DNA of 64,000 bases from Coptis chinensis (lineage: Eukaryota > Streptophyta > Magnoliopsida > Ranunculales > Ranunculaceae). The translations under genes and the position numbers were made by a program. Of the stretch, positions 22,811 to 34,770 are shown piece by piece (the stretch's first letter is position 1; each line of letters opens with the position of its first letter). The notes under the pieces are model-generated. The model worked only from the letters and a program-made list of their open reading frames with translations, had not been told where the DNA came from and ran no database searches. Where the stretch lies: positions 64,469,501 through 64,533,500 of the forward strand of contig CM027381.1 in the NCBI GenBank assembly GCA_015680905.1, in the 5' to 3' direction.

Positions 22811-23349
22811 TTGAGTTTTATGGATTCCACATTTGCAAATCATTAATTCATCGGACAAAAGAAATAAAATCATTTACTAGGATAGAGACTAAGATGCACT
22901 CATACTATTGGAATTTAGTTACATTGCTTTGCTCTTGTTATTCTTTATAGGGAATATGTTGGGGCGCCTTTGGCATGCTTTGTGTTAACCATACAAAGTT
23001 AAAATGCAACTTTTGCCTCCCTTACTCCCTCACGCATTCATTACTTCTCTCATCCAAATGTGCCCACAAAATTTGGAATCAGAAAACACTAAGCAGGACA
23101 TTTCTCTACACCAACTCTCTCCCCACACACAGGTTGGTTTCATCTCGATATGCTTCGCCAATGAATGGGACAACAAATCCTACCTCGAAAAAGATCACAT
23201 CTATGATCCCTAACAGAATATTGTTTTATACCCTACCATGCAACCTCAGCAAACCTATTTTTCAGCCAAAGTTTTGGTTTTTAGTCCAAAACATACCTAC
23301 TTAATATATCACATACAATGATATGTTTGTGTTTTCTGTTTACCTTTTC

Positions 23350-24595
23350 AAACAGGTGGCACATACAAAGTGAAAAGGAACTATTGGCCACTTTATTAAT
23401 GTCCGTCACTGATATCTCTGAGAATTCTTTGGGCTGCAGGAAAATTAACCATTATTAAGAAAGCACTTTGAAGCTTTAGATATAGCATAATGATGAAGCA
23501 AGGACTTATACAGATAAAGAAAGATCCAACTGAAATACCTGTGAGTAGTCAGGACCCAAATAACTTGTGCTTAGTGCCTCGACAATCTAAACAAGATAAA
23601 ATAACTATCAAACAGTAACCATACAGGGAAAATTCAAGATAAGTTACAACTTCAGTTAATTTGAATTTAAATTTTAATACTCACAGGAGTCAACCAATCC
23701 TTTTCTTGCTCTCTAATGGTGGATGTCCATTTTCTGCGACAAAAAAAATTATAGTTTCTAGTATTTAAAAAGCTTATTATACTTTAGAGAGTGTTCACTA
23801 CCATAATTATGTGCACAAATGAAATCCAACTCAACCAAGTCAAAAGACTCAAAACCAGATCACAAGAGAAGCCACAAAAATTTCTGAAGAAATCATAAAA
23901 GGACAAGATTACAACCACATCACAAACACCCATCAGAACTTCAAGGTGGTAAAGCAGTTGCTTCCCCACATTTAGTTAAAGTGAAAAGGAGTTTGCGGAG
24001 ATTAACATTATTCAAGACGCGCCAAAAGCATTTTAAAATACAACATTAATTCCTTTTTTGATGATTTTAGGTGCAAAATATTTATGGTAACAACATGCAG
24101 AACTACACCGATCAGCACACATTATGACATTACACAACACCTAGAGAACACTGAGACTTAACACTTTACCATGTGACAGACACGAACATTTGTAGCTTAC
24201 AAAGATAGTAAGATAACAAGTTAAGTAAAAACTAAGCCTCAATTCATATGACGATCTGTAACCATATTGGTAATCGGCTCATAATATCTGATCAGGGTAC
24301 AAGTATTTGAAATGATAACAGTGCAAGTATGTTATACAGACATTAGATGAGTGCAATGTCAGCATGTTAAACATACTTAGTATTGCTATAATCTATAACT
24401 CCGAGTACTAGACATTCCTTATCCAAAAATAAAAAACAAAAGTACTAGATCATTTTAACTGCAAATATTATAGATTAAACATCTTCAAAATTTATTTGTA
24501 ACCAAGTTACCTATTTGTCAGGACGAGTGCCTTTGATAGATGGCTGCGAAATTGAGTAATAACGAGGGATACCGCCTAAAGAGAACAAAAGACCA
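23350..24595 (-). pseudogene. Unidentified captured exon chain in the CACTA element
   Basis: Four exon-like blocks in minus-strand order: about 24590-24525 (GGIPRYYSISQPSIKGTR, ends in a stop); 23737-23688 after GTCGCAG (KWTSTIREQEKDWLTP); 23588-23541 after TTGTTTAG (IVEALSTSYLGPDYSQ, donor GTATTT); 23438-23345 after CTGCAG (PKEFSEISVTDINKVANSS). Phases of the last three join into an open frame. I do not recognise the protein. Position and style suggest a captured host gene rather than CACTA transposase. A plus-strand frame of 109 codons at 22975-23304 overlaps the neighbouring intron and is not supported. Confidence 0.4.
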
Positions 24596-24708
24596 TTTGC
24601 TTTGTTAAACAAGAGTATCTGAGGTGTACAAATACTAAGATGTTTTGGAGGTGAAATGTACTTGTCAATTAAAGAAATTCACATTTACCTGATTCATAGC
24701 TACATATG

Positions 24709-26148
24709 CATAATGATAAAGACAAATTTACGTAGACTAACTATCTATGTAAACACAAATAATCAATCACATAAACAAGTGCTTAGATCAATATTCCTAC
24801 TCTCAATTCATTATACAATATAAAGAGTCAAGATTCGTTCCACTCTTAAACTATCAAGACTTAAGGAACTCAATTAATCAAACACAAGGAAACAATGGTG
24901 AGAATAATGTTATGTTGAGAGATTTCTATTCTACAATTATACTATGGATTCAAATAAATCTAAATTAACTAAACTAATAAAAATAGGGTTTTGATGGAAG
25001 AGAAAGTTATAGAGAAGAGTAATCAATCCATCTAATAACTAGTTTCATGCAAGAATCGAATTATTCATTGAAAAGAGATCATATTTAGGTTTTCACGCAA
25101 CGATTCAATCTAAAGCCTCAACCTTTATCATCCCTAGCAACAACCTATATCTCTATAGTCATTATTACTAGTATGTAGGATTATTATAACCAAGTCTCTC
25201 GACTTAATTACAACAATCCCTAGTTTAATTTATTATATGCTTATTTTGGAAGTCATACAATAAACTAAACTCATTGAAATACATACACAATTAAATAATT
25301 TTACTAAGCAATCTATTCCTCATTAGGTTTCATAATCACTTCCTATAATAGGAGGATTAGCCTAATATCATTGGATTAATTAAACTAAAATAATGAAAGG
25401 AAGATATAATGTAAAGAAGAAGTAATTATTGAATTGAATACTAAGGCTTTTATTAAAAGATTCTAATAGAGGCTACAAACTAAACTCATAAACTAAAACT
25501 AACAAGGGAGAGAGAGAGAACCCTAATTTAAAACTAAACTAATGGAAAGGGGGGTAGCCAAGTTTTGTTTTGCCTTAACCCTCTTTATATAGGAAATTGT
25601 TAGGTTTATAATTTCGTGCATGGGCTTTTAGGCTAGGTTATGGACCTATAAATCAAGTCCAATACCCAATTTGTTGAATCCAAGACTTCCAATTCTAATT
25701 GTGTTATTGTAGCGAGAGTTTTCACCAACTTATACTGCTTTGATCGAGTTAAGGTCTAGACCATTAAAAAGACCTTTTTGAGCCGGTCATTTTGATATAA
25801 AATGGGCCCAAATCCGAGGTCTGAGTCCAAAGATATGGCCTTTTGAAGTTCTGTTAACTTTTCTTCAGCTTTCTAATCCGATTTGACTTTCACTTAACAG
25901 CTTTGACTTGGGCTTTTTAAGGGTTTTTTCTCCATAAAACTTGAGCTTTCTTTATAGAACTTTTATAGAAATTACCTTAGCTCCTTTTAGCGCCTAATTA
26001 GTAATGAATTTACATTTATTCAACTCCAAATCCTGAAATACTCAAAAACACATAATTAGTGATAAACCTATATTATTAATAATATAATTGGTTAAATAGA
26101 AATACTATTAAAGGGTTTAAACTACAGTTTTGAGCTCTTATCACATAA
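24709..26148 (-). mobile_element. Solo LTR of an Athila-type element inside the CACTA element
   Basis: 24714-26143 starts tgataaag and ends gagctcttatca, flanked by a perfect 5-bp duplication cataa (24709-24713, 26144-26148). In reverse complement it begins TGATAAGAGCTCAAAACTGT, like the Athila LTR at 44947 (tgataagagcccaaaactgt), and shares the inner stretch gaggtctgagtccaaagata. About 1,430 bp, close to the 1,473 bp of that LTR. No internal region is left, so it arose by LTR-LTR recombination. Overall similarity to the other LTR is patchy, suggesting a related subfamily or an older copy. Confidence 0.85.
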
Positions 26149-27486
26149 CCCTTATGAATAAATACTCTGCGCCCAGCAACAAGTTTTGGAACTTCTTCAA
26201 AAGGTACCTTCATATATATTATTTTAATATCGATCAACTACATTTTACATTATGAATTAACATATACTACTAACAATCCGGTATAATTATGATGATGGAT
26301 GCTTGCTTAAGGAATGGAGACTGAATAAGATAATTACTACACTGTATGGATGATACACTCAGTGAACTGCTGCTCACAAAATCAATCAATCGTGTCCTTA
26401 GAATAGATGATATAGAGTTTTATTGGCTGGATGTCAATGGAATTGTGTCAAGGGAAGTAACAAGCTAACAAGCTTATGCATGGGTAATATACTTTTGGAT
26501 CTGTATTATGATAGGTGTTACAGTAAATGTATTTACTTTCCATTGACACACATTGTCCTCGAGATATTAAGCATGCAATCCACATAGATCTTGAATGAAC
26601 AACATCTACCTGATAAAAATGAGTGTAACCAGCCATCTTTAGATAGCTAGAGCACCCAAATAGAAAGGACAAGCACTTTCCATTACGGTGCAAATTGAAA
26701 ATGTTAGCATACCACAGAATAACTAACCTTGAATTATATGGTATCAAGTGCTGCAAAATAGACAAACAAGAAAAAAATAGCACGTCAATCGATATGAAAA
26801 ACAAAAGAAGATGGTCGCTAGCTCCTGTAAAAAATGTCTTACAAAATTAATGACTAATATTATTTTACCAGTAAGTTTAGAATGATCAATTGAGCGTGCT
26901 ACTTGGATCAGTTTATCCTTCACATTATGTACAAAAAAGAAAACTAAAGATAAATAAGTTTAGAACTTCAAGTCTCTAGAGTTCAACACATGATTGCAGT
27001 CAAATACATCTTGATATATTTGAAAGGCTCTACTGTTGAAGGCATTGTGTGCAATAAGAGATAGAAGATCAACAAATGAATTTTACTTGTAAGCAGAGTG
27101 AAGACACATGAGCAAGCCAACTCGTAATGCAAGTCAGCTAAACAAGATTCAGTTAGATTGTTATCCGCAGCAGCAAAGTTTGTTACAATTTAGTTTTTAC
27201 TCTTTTGTGTATTCTGTTATGTCTATAACCATATTCAGTTTTAAAGGTTCTATAAATACAGAACTGAAATTATAATTCTCATTGTCTCATTATCAAAGCA
27301 AACAAATTATAAGCATTTTCACATATTTCTCTTAACCATGTATTGCTTAAAATAGTTGTACGTTAATTTCCAAAACTGTCTGCTACTCACAAGTCACAAC
27401 CACAAGCTCACATACACACACACACACACACACAAGCGGAAATAATCAAGTAACTAATGAAAAACTAAGAGAAAAGATATACTTAC
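26149..27486. other. CACTA internal sequence, mostly unexplained
   Basis: A possible exon on the minus strand lies near 26753-26731 (after TTTTGCAG: HLIPYNSR, then GTTAGT) and another open stretch at 26690-26605 (MAGYTHFYQ and a GTAGAT donor). The 3' exon of the bL19 copy (after VFP, expected YSPNIKEI...) was looked for here and not found. A (CA)n run lies at about 27410-27434. Confidence 0.35.
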
Positions 27487-27880
27487 ACTGGAAATACAAT
27501 TTCGACACCAATACCAACAATTATATTCCGAATACGAATAGTCGTGTGAATCCCTGCATTTTGCTTCGATATAACTATCCCTTTATGTATAGATTTCCTA
27601 CGCCTATTTTCCGGCACTTCCTGCATATTATACATGCACAAATAAAACATCACAAAATTCTACACTAAAAAAAAAAACTTACCAATTTAATCTGCACAAT
27701 ATCTCCAGTCCTAAGGTCAGGAGTAGGCCTTTCTTTATCCGACGCCTCAATCGCCCTCTTATTCAAAATCTAAACAACCCCATTCAAATATAAATAATTA
27801 AAACAAAATTATTAGAAGAACTAGTACAAAAAATAACAAAAAAAAAAGTACCCCCATTATATCTCCAAGCTTGACATTTC
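27487..27880 (-). pseudogene. Ribosomal protein bL19 gene fragment captured by the CACTA element
   Basis: Three minus-strand exons. About 27878-27852: NVKLGDIMG before a GTAC donor. 27769-27683: [18 protein letters not shown] then [17 protein letters not shown] donor. 27620-27487: [45 protein letters not shown] donor. These are the core of organellar bL19 (plastid/mitochondrial 50S subunit protein encoded in the nucleus), with RTGDIV and the QNAGI..T.R.R motif. No frame break is visible inside these exons, so capture may be fairly recent or the sequence still conserved. The N-terminal targeting part and the C-terminal YYLR region are not found, so it is a partial gene copy. Confidence 0.85.
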
Positions 27881-28329
27881 TTTACCACACAAAACAAAAA
27901 CCCAACCAACTTAAAAATACTAACTTTAATCTAACAATAGGGAGTAAAAAAGATGGGTTACCTGATAAAGATGACAGAGATTGAGGAGAAGTGATGAGTT
28001 AGTTAGGTGTTGATCCAAATCAAAGTTGTATCAACCCAACTAAACACTGAAAACGAAAAACAATTAATTGAGAGAGATTAAAAACAATTAATTCAGAGAA
28101 ATAAAAAAAACAACTTACCCCTAGTTTTTATTGAGTGGTAGCGGCAGTGAGAGGGAGTGGAAGAGAGAAGAGAAGGGAGTGGAAGAGAGAGGGTAGCAGC
28201 AGTCAGGCAGTGAGAGGAGAGAGAGAGGTTATGTTTTATGTTTCGACGAAATAATGAGCACGATTTTATTTTGTTTCCCTCTTTCGCCCAAAATTTCAAG
28301 TTTCTAACACTTACCCTAAGGTTTGCTCT
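27881..28329 (-). other. CACTA internal region upstream of bL19 exons
   Basis: Could hold 5' leader sequence of the captured bL19 gene: a plausible minus-strand donor (ATCAG/GTAACC) lies near 27963, preceded by a TC-rich leader. Purine-rich gagagggag repeats lie at 28148-28230. No coding content identified. Confidence 0.35.
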
Positions 28330-28490
28330 AATTTTAAAGCGTTAGCAATTAATTCTTGAAATTCCTCCAAATTAAAGCAACACTTATCAACATTCGCAAC
28401 ACTTATATAGCATAGGAAACTTACCAACGCTAAAAAAGTGTTACAAAGCAAAAAAGGTACGTGTTGCAAATAGCTTGTTATGGTGTAGTG
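28330..28490 (-). repeat. CACTA right subterminal repeats
   Basis: Carries aagcgttagcaa, agcaacacttat, cgcaacacttat, ccaacgctaaaa, agtgttacaaag and gtgttgcaaatag, the inverted counterparts of the left end motifs, up to the inverted terminus at 28490. Confidence 0.85.
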
Positions 28491-28493
28491 TAC

Positions 28494-29474
28494 TCTCTTC
28501 CATGGTTCTCCACTCCATTCCTTTCACCAATTGCCCAACTGTGGGAATATTATCTCCATCTTTATTTTGCTCATTTTCAAACAAATTTGAACCTATTTTC
28601 CCCAAATTGTCAATAGGGTCTCATTCATCAATTTCATTGAAGTGTTTCTCCTCATTAACCAAACCAGTTACAAAACCTTCAGAGTCCTCATCCATGACAT
28701 TTTCTTCAGGGTAAAAATCCTCATATTTTTCATCAGATGAATCATAACTGTTGTACCCTGCATTGGTATCAATTGTAGGACCAAACCAATCACCAGTACA
28801 AAAAACATTATCAGCTTCATCACCAGAACTTCTTATGTGTCCCACATCACATCCCACATCAAATCTAGCTCCTACATCAGCTCTTTCATCAAAAACTTTA
28901 GCAGTAGCAATAACATCAACCCAATCAGTCAACACATGGTCTACAAATTCTTTCAATTTTTGAGAAGCCTCATCATTCAAACCAGCACTAGCTTCCCCAC
29001 TTGGCTCTGCTTCACCATCTGAATCAATACTAATAACTCTTGGTTTCTTACACAACAACACCTTTTGGGCACCATCTACTTCCACTAAAACTCTTTTAGC
29101 TTTAGGTTATCATGTTTATTAGATATGGCTTGAACATGTATATTGGATATGGGCTCAACATGTACATTGGATATGGACTCAATATGTACATTAAAAGTGG
29201 ACTCAACAGGTATATTGGACTTGTATTAAACACCCAAAACTGACCTAAAGGAGGGCTCATATTTTCTTTGGTTTACTCCCATCACACTTGGGTTCTCCTC
29301 CCACTTTTCAGTTAGGCCCACAACATTATCATAAGCTACAACCAAATGATATTTGTAATCATTTTCTATCATAATGTTTTGCCACATATGCATGAATTGT
29401 TTGTCAGTCCCAAGTAGGCACAAAAATCCTACCAAGATACAAGTCACAGATGACATTTTCTTCCCTTTAGGCAT
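28494..29474 (-). pseudogene. MULE transposase, N-terminal middle part between insertions
   Basis: Lies between the Ty3/gypsy insertion (after 29474) and the CACTA insertion (before 28494). 29474-29226 continues the N-terminal domain (MPKGKKMSSVTCILVGFLC, HLVVAYDNVVGLTEKWEE) to a stop. 29210-29100 has, in another frame, short repeats of the type NVHVEPISNIHVQ. 29085-28621 is an acidic spacer (ISIDSDGEAEPSGEAS, YEDFYPEENVMDEDSEG) ending in one TGA. The frame then resumes to GQLVKGMEWRTMEES, which leads directly into 20245 once the CACTA element and one TAC are removed. These joins support the insertion model. Confidence 0.82.
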
Positions 29475-30022
29475 TGTCGGGGCAAAAAGTTAACCTGACA
29501 CTCTCGATGTGATGATGCTTCCGAAAGCTCGAAAGAGATGGGGATTGGGGTTTTTGAGGAATAGAGACTGCACCAACGTTCTGGTTGCCTATGTACCCAG
29601 TAAGGAATCCGGGATCAAGTCTTTTAAAACGTAGTTCTGGAGACTGCAGAAGCCTCAATATATATAGTAATCTCCTGCCTTGGTGGCCAAGAAAGTGATT
29701 CTCGGAGATTGCATTCTTTGATGAATCCTATCATGACTCTATCTAAAATAGGATCATTCTCCAAGATTCCATTCTATCCTTGTGCAAGATCTTATCATAT
29801 TGCACTAGGATCTTATCGGGTGACTGGATCAGAATGATCCAGACGGATTGGGTCCACGAACTTGGGCCACTCGGATGGGCCCTGAACCTGTTGTGAACTC
29901 TAACAAATTAGAGGACCGGATTATCCAAAGTGTTTGCCCCCAGACTGGTCCGCCGCTGGTCTTACACCCGGTTCATGGTACGAGTATAATTTGGACCGGA
30001 AATATGACGTAGGGTACACACA
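29475..30022 (-). repeat. Tat element 3' LTR
   Basis: 548 bp, tgtcggggcaaaaa... to ...gggtacacaca on the plus strand. Next to it (30023-30040) the plus-strand sequence ttgccccctcttc is, in element orientation, GAAGAGGGGGCAA, a good polypurine tract for plus-strand priming. Confidence 0.93.
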
Positions 30023-30380
30023 TTGCCCCCTCTTCAACAGATGAGCAAACGAAGATGAAGATGATTTGTTGAATAATTAAAGTATCGAAAAAACCAAAAT
30101 GAAGTAAGAAGGAACATGTAATGGAGATAGGCTAGAAAGTTTGAAAAGCTTAAACACTTTAGTGGGTAAAATGAGTGGCCAATTTAATGATATGACCATG
30201 GAAGAGGTTAATCTGGTCGAAAAAAGACCAAAATTAGCTAGAAAACCTGTTGACTTGACAAGCGCACTGCTGACACGGCAAGAAAAAATGATGACCCGGC
30301 CTGAAAATGTGGGAAATTCATCGGACCCAGATCTAAGTAGGCCTGAACCAGCATGTATACCGACTGAATTGGCTGGGAAG
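30023..30380 (-). other. Tat element 3' noncoding region, part 2
   Basis: Between the 3' LTR and the Athila insertion. Contains loosely repeated units of the type tgacccggcctgaaaat / cctgaaccagc, continuing those at 46420-46610. An 80-codon plus-strand frame here is antisense to the element and not supported. Confidence 0.6.
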
Positions 30381-32951
30381 TGAAAAGAGCCCAAAACTGT
30401 AGTTTTAACCTTGTAACAGTCATACTTTTAGACCAATTATGTGAGTAATAATTAAGAGTTAATACTGATTATGTGTTTTTATGCATTTCAGGTTTCAAAG
30501 TCCATTATGTGCAGAAATGTGCCACTTTAGAAAAATGATAGTTTACCTACGAAATGAACGATGAAAGTAAAACGTAAGTAAACTAAAACTTAATACGTGC
30601 TTAATTTATCAAATTTTCTACTCTCAATTCTATCGAATTCATTCCACTCCTAGTTCTTTAGCATGGAATGATCTCTAGTCTAATTAATCGGTCTTAAGTC
30701 TAGTGAGAGATTTACGAAGGGAATTCTATACTACGAGGGGAAAACAATTAACAAGTTACGAATAACAAAATGAGAGAATGCTAAGGGTTTGAATCTAGAT
30801 AAAGAATTAAAGGGAATTGAATCCACCTTAACTTCGACTTAATCCTACTAACAAAGACTGGAATCGATCCATATTGAATGCTTTGCATATCAAAATAGTA
30901 ATTATAATTCCTAATTATACATGACATTTCTACCAATTCATAACTAGTATGTGAGCGATTAAACCCATTCTCATGGTGAATTAATCGGTCCTAGAGTGGA
31001 ATAATTATCACGACGATTCCTAAGTTTAACAAAGATCAAGCGTCATCAAGGCTTCTTCAACCCCTCTAATGGAGGTTTAGCCTTGATTCATACCACTATC
31101 ATTTCCCATTGAATTATAACAAGACATCATATAAATTTTTTATCTTTATGCAATTTATCTAAACAATAATTGAAATCTTAGGTAATAACTAGGAAATGAA
31201 TAACAAGTAATAAAGGAATTTATATCTAAACAATTGTAAATGACAAAAATCGCTTTTGTTTTTATATGTTCAGATCCAAAAATCGTGCATGGGATTGGAG
31301 CCATGTTTTGGGCCAGAGAATCAGGCCCAAAACCCAATATTTTCCCCAAAGGCCTCTTCATTTCGGTTGGCTTCGACAGACTTTTCATCTACTTCTGCTT
31401 CTCTGATTGGGCCAAGGCTTGGACCACTGGAAAGCTCTTTCCGAGTCGGTCGTTTTGACATAAGGTAGGCCCAATTCCGAGGTCTGAGTCCAAAGATACG
31501 GCCTTCGGAAGTTCTATTTACTTATGTCTTTGTTTTAGCCGACTTTGACTTTTCAGCTTTGATCGGGGCTTTAGAAAGGCTTTTGTCTTCTTGAATCTTG
31601 AACCCACCTTTGCCACTTTAGCAAGATAAAGGAGCAAAGGTCGGGCCTTTGCCAGTTCTAGCGGATTAAAGGCCAAGATTCAAGAAGACAAAGCCTTTCT
31701 AAAGCCCGGCCAAAGCTGAAAAGTCAAAGTCAACGCGGGCAGAAACAACACACAAGTCAGCAAAACGTCTGAAGGCCGTATCTTTGGACTCAGATCTCGG
31801 AATTGGGTCTACCTTATGTCAAAACGACCGGCTCGGAAAGAGCTTTCCAGTGGTTCAAGCCTTGGCCCAATCAGAGGAGTAGAAGTGGACGAAAAGTCTA
31901 TCGAAGCCAACCGCAAACAAGAGGCCTTTTGGATCGAAGTATTGGATTTTTGGCCCGATTCTCTCGCCCAAAACATGGCTCCAAGCCCATGCACGATTTT
32001 GATCTGAACATATAAAAACAAAAGCTTAGCTCTTTGTTAATGGTAGCTATTTAGACCTAAAACTATAGATAATTCTAGATCTAGTTTTCATTAATTAAAT
32101 TAAGTTTAGTTTAAATTCAATTCTTGTTTTAGATTAAACTCTTAAAATCGTTGTTCTTCATTAGTTTGATAAATAAAATAGTTAGTTTGTCAATTTCGAT
32201 TTTTGTCATTTACAATTGTTTAGATCTAAATTCCTTTATTACTTGTTATTCATTTCCTAGTTATTACCTAAGATTTCAATTATTGTTTAGATAAATTGCA
32301 TAAAGATAGAATTTTTATATGATGTCTAGTTATAATTCAATGGGAAATGATAGTGGTATGAATCAAGGCTAAACCTCCATTAGAGGGGTTGAAGAAGCCT
32401 TGATGATGCTTGATCTTTGTTAAACTTAGGAATTGTCGTGATAATTATTCCACTCTAGGACCGATTAATTCACCATGAGAATCGGTTTAATCGCTCACAT
32501 GCTAGTTATGAATTGGTAGAAATGCCATGTATAATTAGGAATTATAATTACTATTTTGATATGCAAAGCATTCAATATGGATCACTTAATTTGGTCTTTG
32601 TTAGTAGGATTAAGTCGAAGTTAAGGTGGATTCAATTCCCTTTAATTCTTTATCTAGATTCAAACCATTAGCATTCTCTCATTTCGTTATTCGTAACTTG
32701 TTAATTGTTTTCCCCTCGTAGTATAGAATTCCCTTCGTAAATCTCTCACTAGACTTAAGACCGATTAATTAGACTAGAGATCATTCAATGCTAAAGAACT
32801 AGGAGTGGAAAAAAATTTGTTACTCCACTCTATTTCGATAGAATTGAGAGTAGAAAATTTGATAAATTAAGCACGTATTAAGTTTTAGTTTACTTACATT
32901 TTGAGTTTCATCGTTCATTTCGTAGGTAAACTATCATTTTTATACTTATCA
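30381..32951 (+). repeat. Athila 5' LTR with inverted LTR segment
   Basis: 30381-30529 matches the start of the 3' LTR up to gtgccactttag. At 30530 the sequence switches to the reverse complement of the last 1.1 kb or so of the same LTR (aaaaatgatagtttacc... to ...ttcttgaatcttg at about 31597). After aacccacctt it returns with tgccactttag and proceeds forward from agataaaggagc to tacttatca at 32951. The two arms (about 30530-31597 and 31660-32945) form a near-perfect 1.1-kb inverted repeat. The 11-base tgccactttag on both sides is not a normal 5-bp duplication, so template switching or a double-strand-break repair event is as likely as insertion. Confidence 0.85.
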
Positions 32952-32953
32952 AA

Positions 32954-32973
32954 TGGCGCCGCTGCCATCTTAG
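32954..32973 (+). promoter_or_regulatory. Athila primer binding site candidate
   Basis: tggcgccgctgccatctt lies 2 bp after the 5' LTR. It fits the TGGCGCCGTTGCCGGGG-type site known for Athila relatives, with a diverged second half. The priming tRNA was not determined. Confidence 0.6.
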
Positions 32974-33559
32974 TTACCTTTAGCATTGTTTTCATAGTAT
33001 AATTAGTCATTTTTAAGTCCCATTAAACCCACCCACCCTTGTTTGATTCATACTGTGGTTCTCCGTTTCAGCATTGAAAAGTTCCGCGAAAAAACCACTC
33101 GAAAAACGACTCCTCGCCCAAACGCTGAACCTTGAGCGACCACGCTTCAAACCGAAGCGCAACCCGCTCAAACACTATAACTTTAGTTTACACAGAGCGA
33201 CTGCTTCAAAAAGGAGCGCACCACGCATACGAAATGAATTTTGCCGGATTTCCACAGTTTGTTTCAACTTCGATTTTTCAAGTTTTTCGTTGTTCTAACT
33301 TGTTATATACACTCAACACGCCAGAAACAAGATGCTATTCATAAGCGAAGCAAGGACGCAATCAGGTATTCCTTTCTTCCAAACCTCGCATCTCCGCCAG
33401 AGGTTTATACTAATATATCAAGATTGTTTGGAGTGTTGTCGTGTTTAGACTTAGACTTGCATGAGATTAAGGTCCGGTCGGAGAAAAACACCAACATAAT
33501 TAACCGTCAACGCCAACAAACAAGTCTATCGAAAGTATACCAATCACTACACCTCTAGC

Positions 33560-34770
33560 TACTATCCCACCCACCACACCCCGACATAATGGTCAAGAAA
33601 GAGAGACTCCTCTCTCCGACTTTTACAAAGCCTTGAGCGATAGCCCTAAATCTTGCATCGTTCTAGCGGACCCAAAATTTCCTCAAACATATTTAATTTG
33701 TTACCCGCTTTTCATGGTTTGAAAAAAAACCTTATCAAGATTACGCGTAGGGATTGAACAAGTCCTTATAACATTCCACCATCCTACGGTTGGTGCGGAA
33801 CAAATTAAACCGAGGGTATTTCCCTTCACTTTAGCCGATAAGGCAGTCCTTGGTTAACTCGCCCAAGTGCCTAACTCTGTGGACTCGTGGGCTAAACTTG
33901 TTCACCTATTTATGGAACATTTTACCCACCCCTAAAGATGGATGAGATGCTTTCCAAGATTCATTTTTTTTTTCATTTAATCCTCATGAATCATTTTCTC
34001 GAGGCTTGGAATCGCTTTTACCGATCCGCTTATAGAGTGTCCACACCATAACCTAGCAAAAGACACGCTAGTTCGTGTTTTTCAAAGGACTTCTACATCA
34101 CCATAAAGAAGTCCTTGACATAATGAATGGGGTAGTTTCCTAAGTAAAGGAGCCCTCGAGAGGCTTAAAATTTTAGAAGATCAAACTAAAGCCATAATAA
34201 TAATAATTGGGGGTAGTGATGATATTCCCCACTCTGCTAGTTCTTCTCCAACAGCTTAAGGTCACGGGTATGTTTGAGATGAAACCCGATCCAGAACTTA
34301 AAAATTTAATCGAATCTCTAACTAAAAAGGTTGAGGCTATTTCTGTTCAACAAAAGCCTATCCCCGTCATGAATGTTAACTCCAACCCATGTAATTTCTA
34401 TTTGAGTCCTAAGCACCCTAACTCCTATTGTCCTCTCGCCTATGAACAACAACAATTAGAGCAAGATAATGTTTGCTCCATTAATAGCTATCCTATTCCT
34501 AATGCCCCATGGAGACAACATCCCAACTTTAGTTGGCGAAACAATCAACAAGTTACACCTCCAGGGTTTAATAACCAAAATGTTAGGCAAGCAAACAATT
34601 ATAACCAAGCTCCACCTAGACAAGGACAAGGTCGGGGAATTATAATAATTATAACAACCAAGCGCAAACCACGACAAGGTCTAGCACAAGGTCAGGGTAA
34701 TTATAATAGTTATAATACCAATAGAGGTATCGTTCCGTTAACAATAGTAACTATCACAACCCACCCATAA
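33560..34770 (+). pseudogene. Athila gag, broken
   Basis: The capsid part is in shifting frames (FPFTLADKA, VPNSVDSWAKLVHLFMEHFT near 33820-33930). 34207-34770 has the C-terminal gag region: PDPELKNLIESLTKKVEAI, NPCNFYLSPKHPNSYCPLAY, PNAPWRQHPNFSWRNNQQ, the NHPNFSW-type motif typical of Athila, and an Asn/Gln-rich tail. 34964-35326 continues with GQAIPNPKIANTAFEVNGN and ITILRSGSVVENK, near the gag-protease junction. Many breaks. Confidence 0.8.

Larger units (their letters stand above)
20246..28493 (-). mobile_element. CACTA element carrying host gene fragments
   Basis: Ends are cactacaccataacaggcta (20249) and, inverted, tagcttgttatggtgtagtg (to 28490). A 3-bp duplication, TAC, flanks it (20246-20248, 28491-28493). 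CACTA termini and a 3-bp duplication define the En/Spm superfamily. Subterminal short repeats (gcaacggtta, gttgcaa types) are dense at both ends. I see no TNP2-like transposase over the 8.2 kb, so it is non-autonomous. Instead the minus strand carries exon-like blocks with splice sites: bL19 ribosomal protein (27487-27880), XRI1-like (22045-22810) and unidentified exons. A solo LTR (24714-26143) is inserted in it. It interrupts the MULE transposase. Confidence 0.9.

Noticed and set aside
22975..23304. Plus-strand 109-codon gene inside the CACTA element
   Set aside because: No motif, opposite to the captured exons, biased toward Ser/Thr/Pro from local composition, and overlapped by another frame of similar length.
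30519..31621. Inverted LTR segment as an ordinary solo-LTR insertion
   Set aside because: It lacks one LTR end, is truncated at about 31597, and the flanking direct repeat is 11 bp, not 5 bp. Left as a rearrangement of unknown mechanism.
31155..32021. Paired 60-78-codon ORFs on both strands in the Athila 5' LTR
   Set aside because: They are mirror images produced by the inverted repeat and lie in noncoding LTR sequence.
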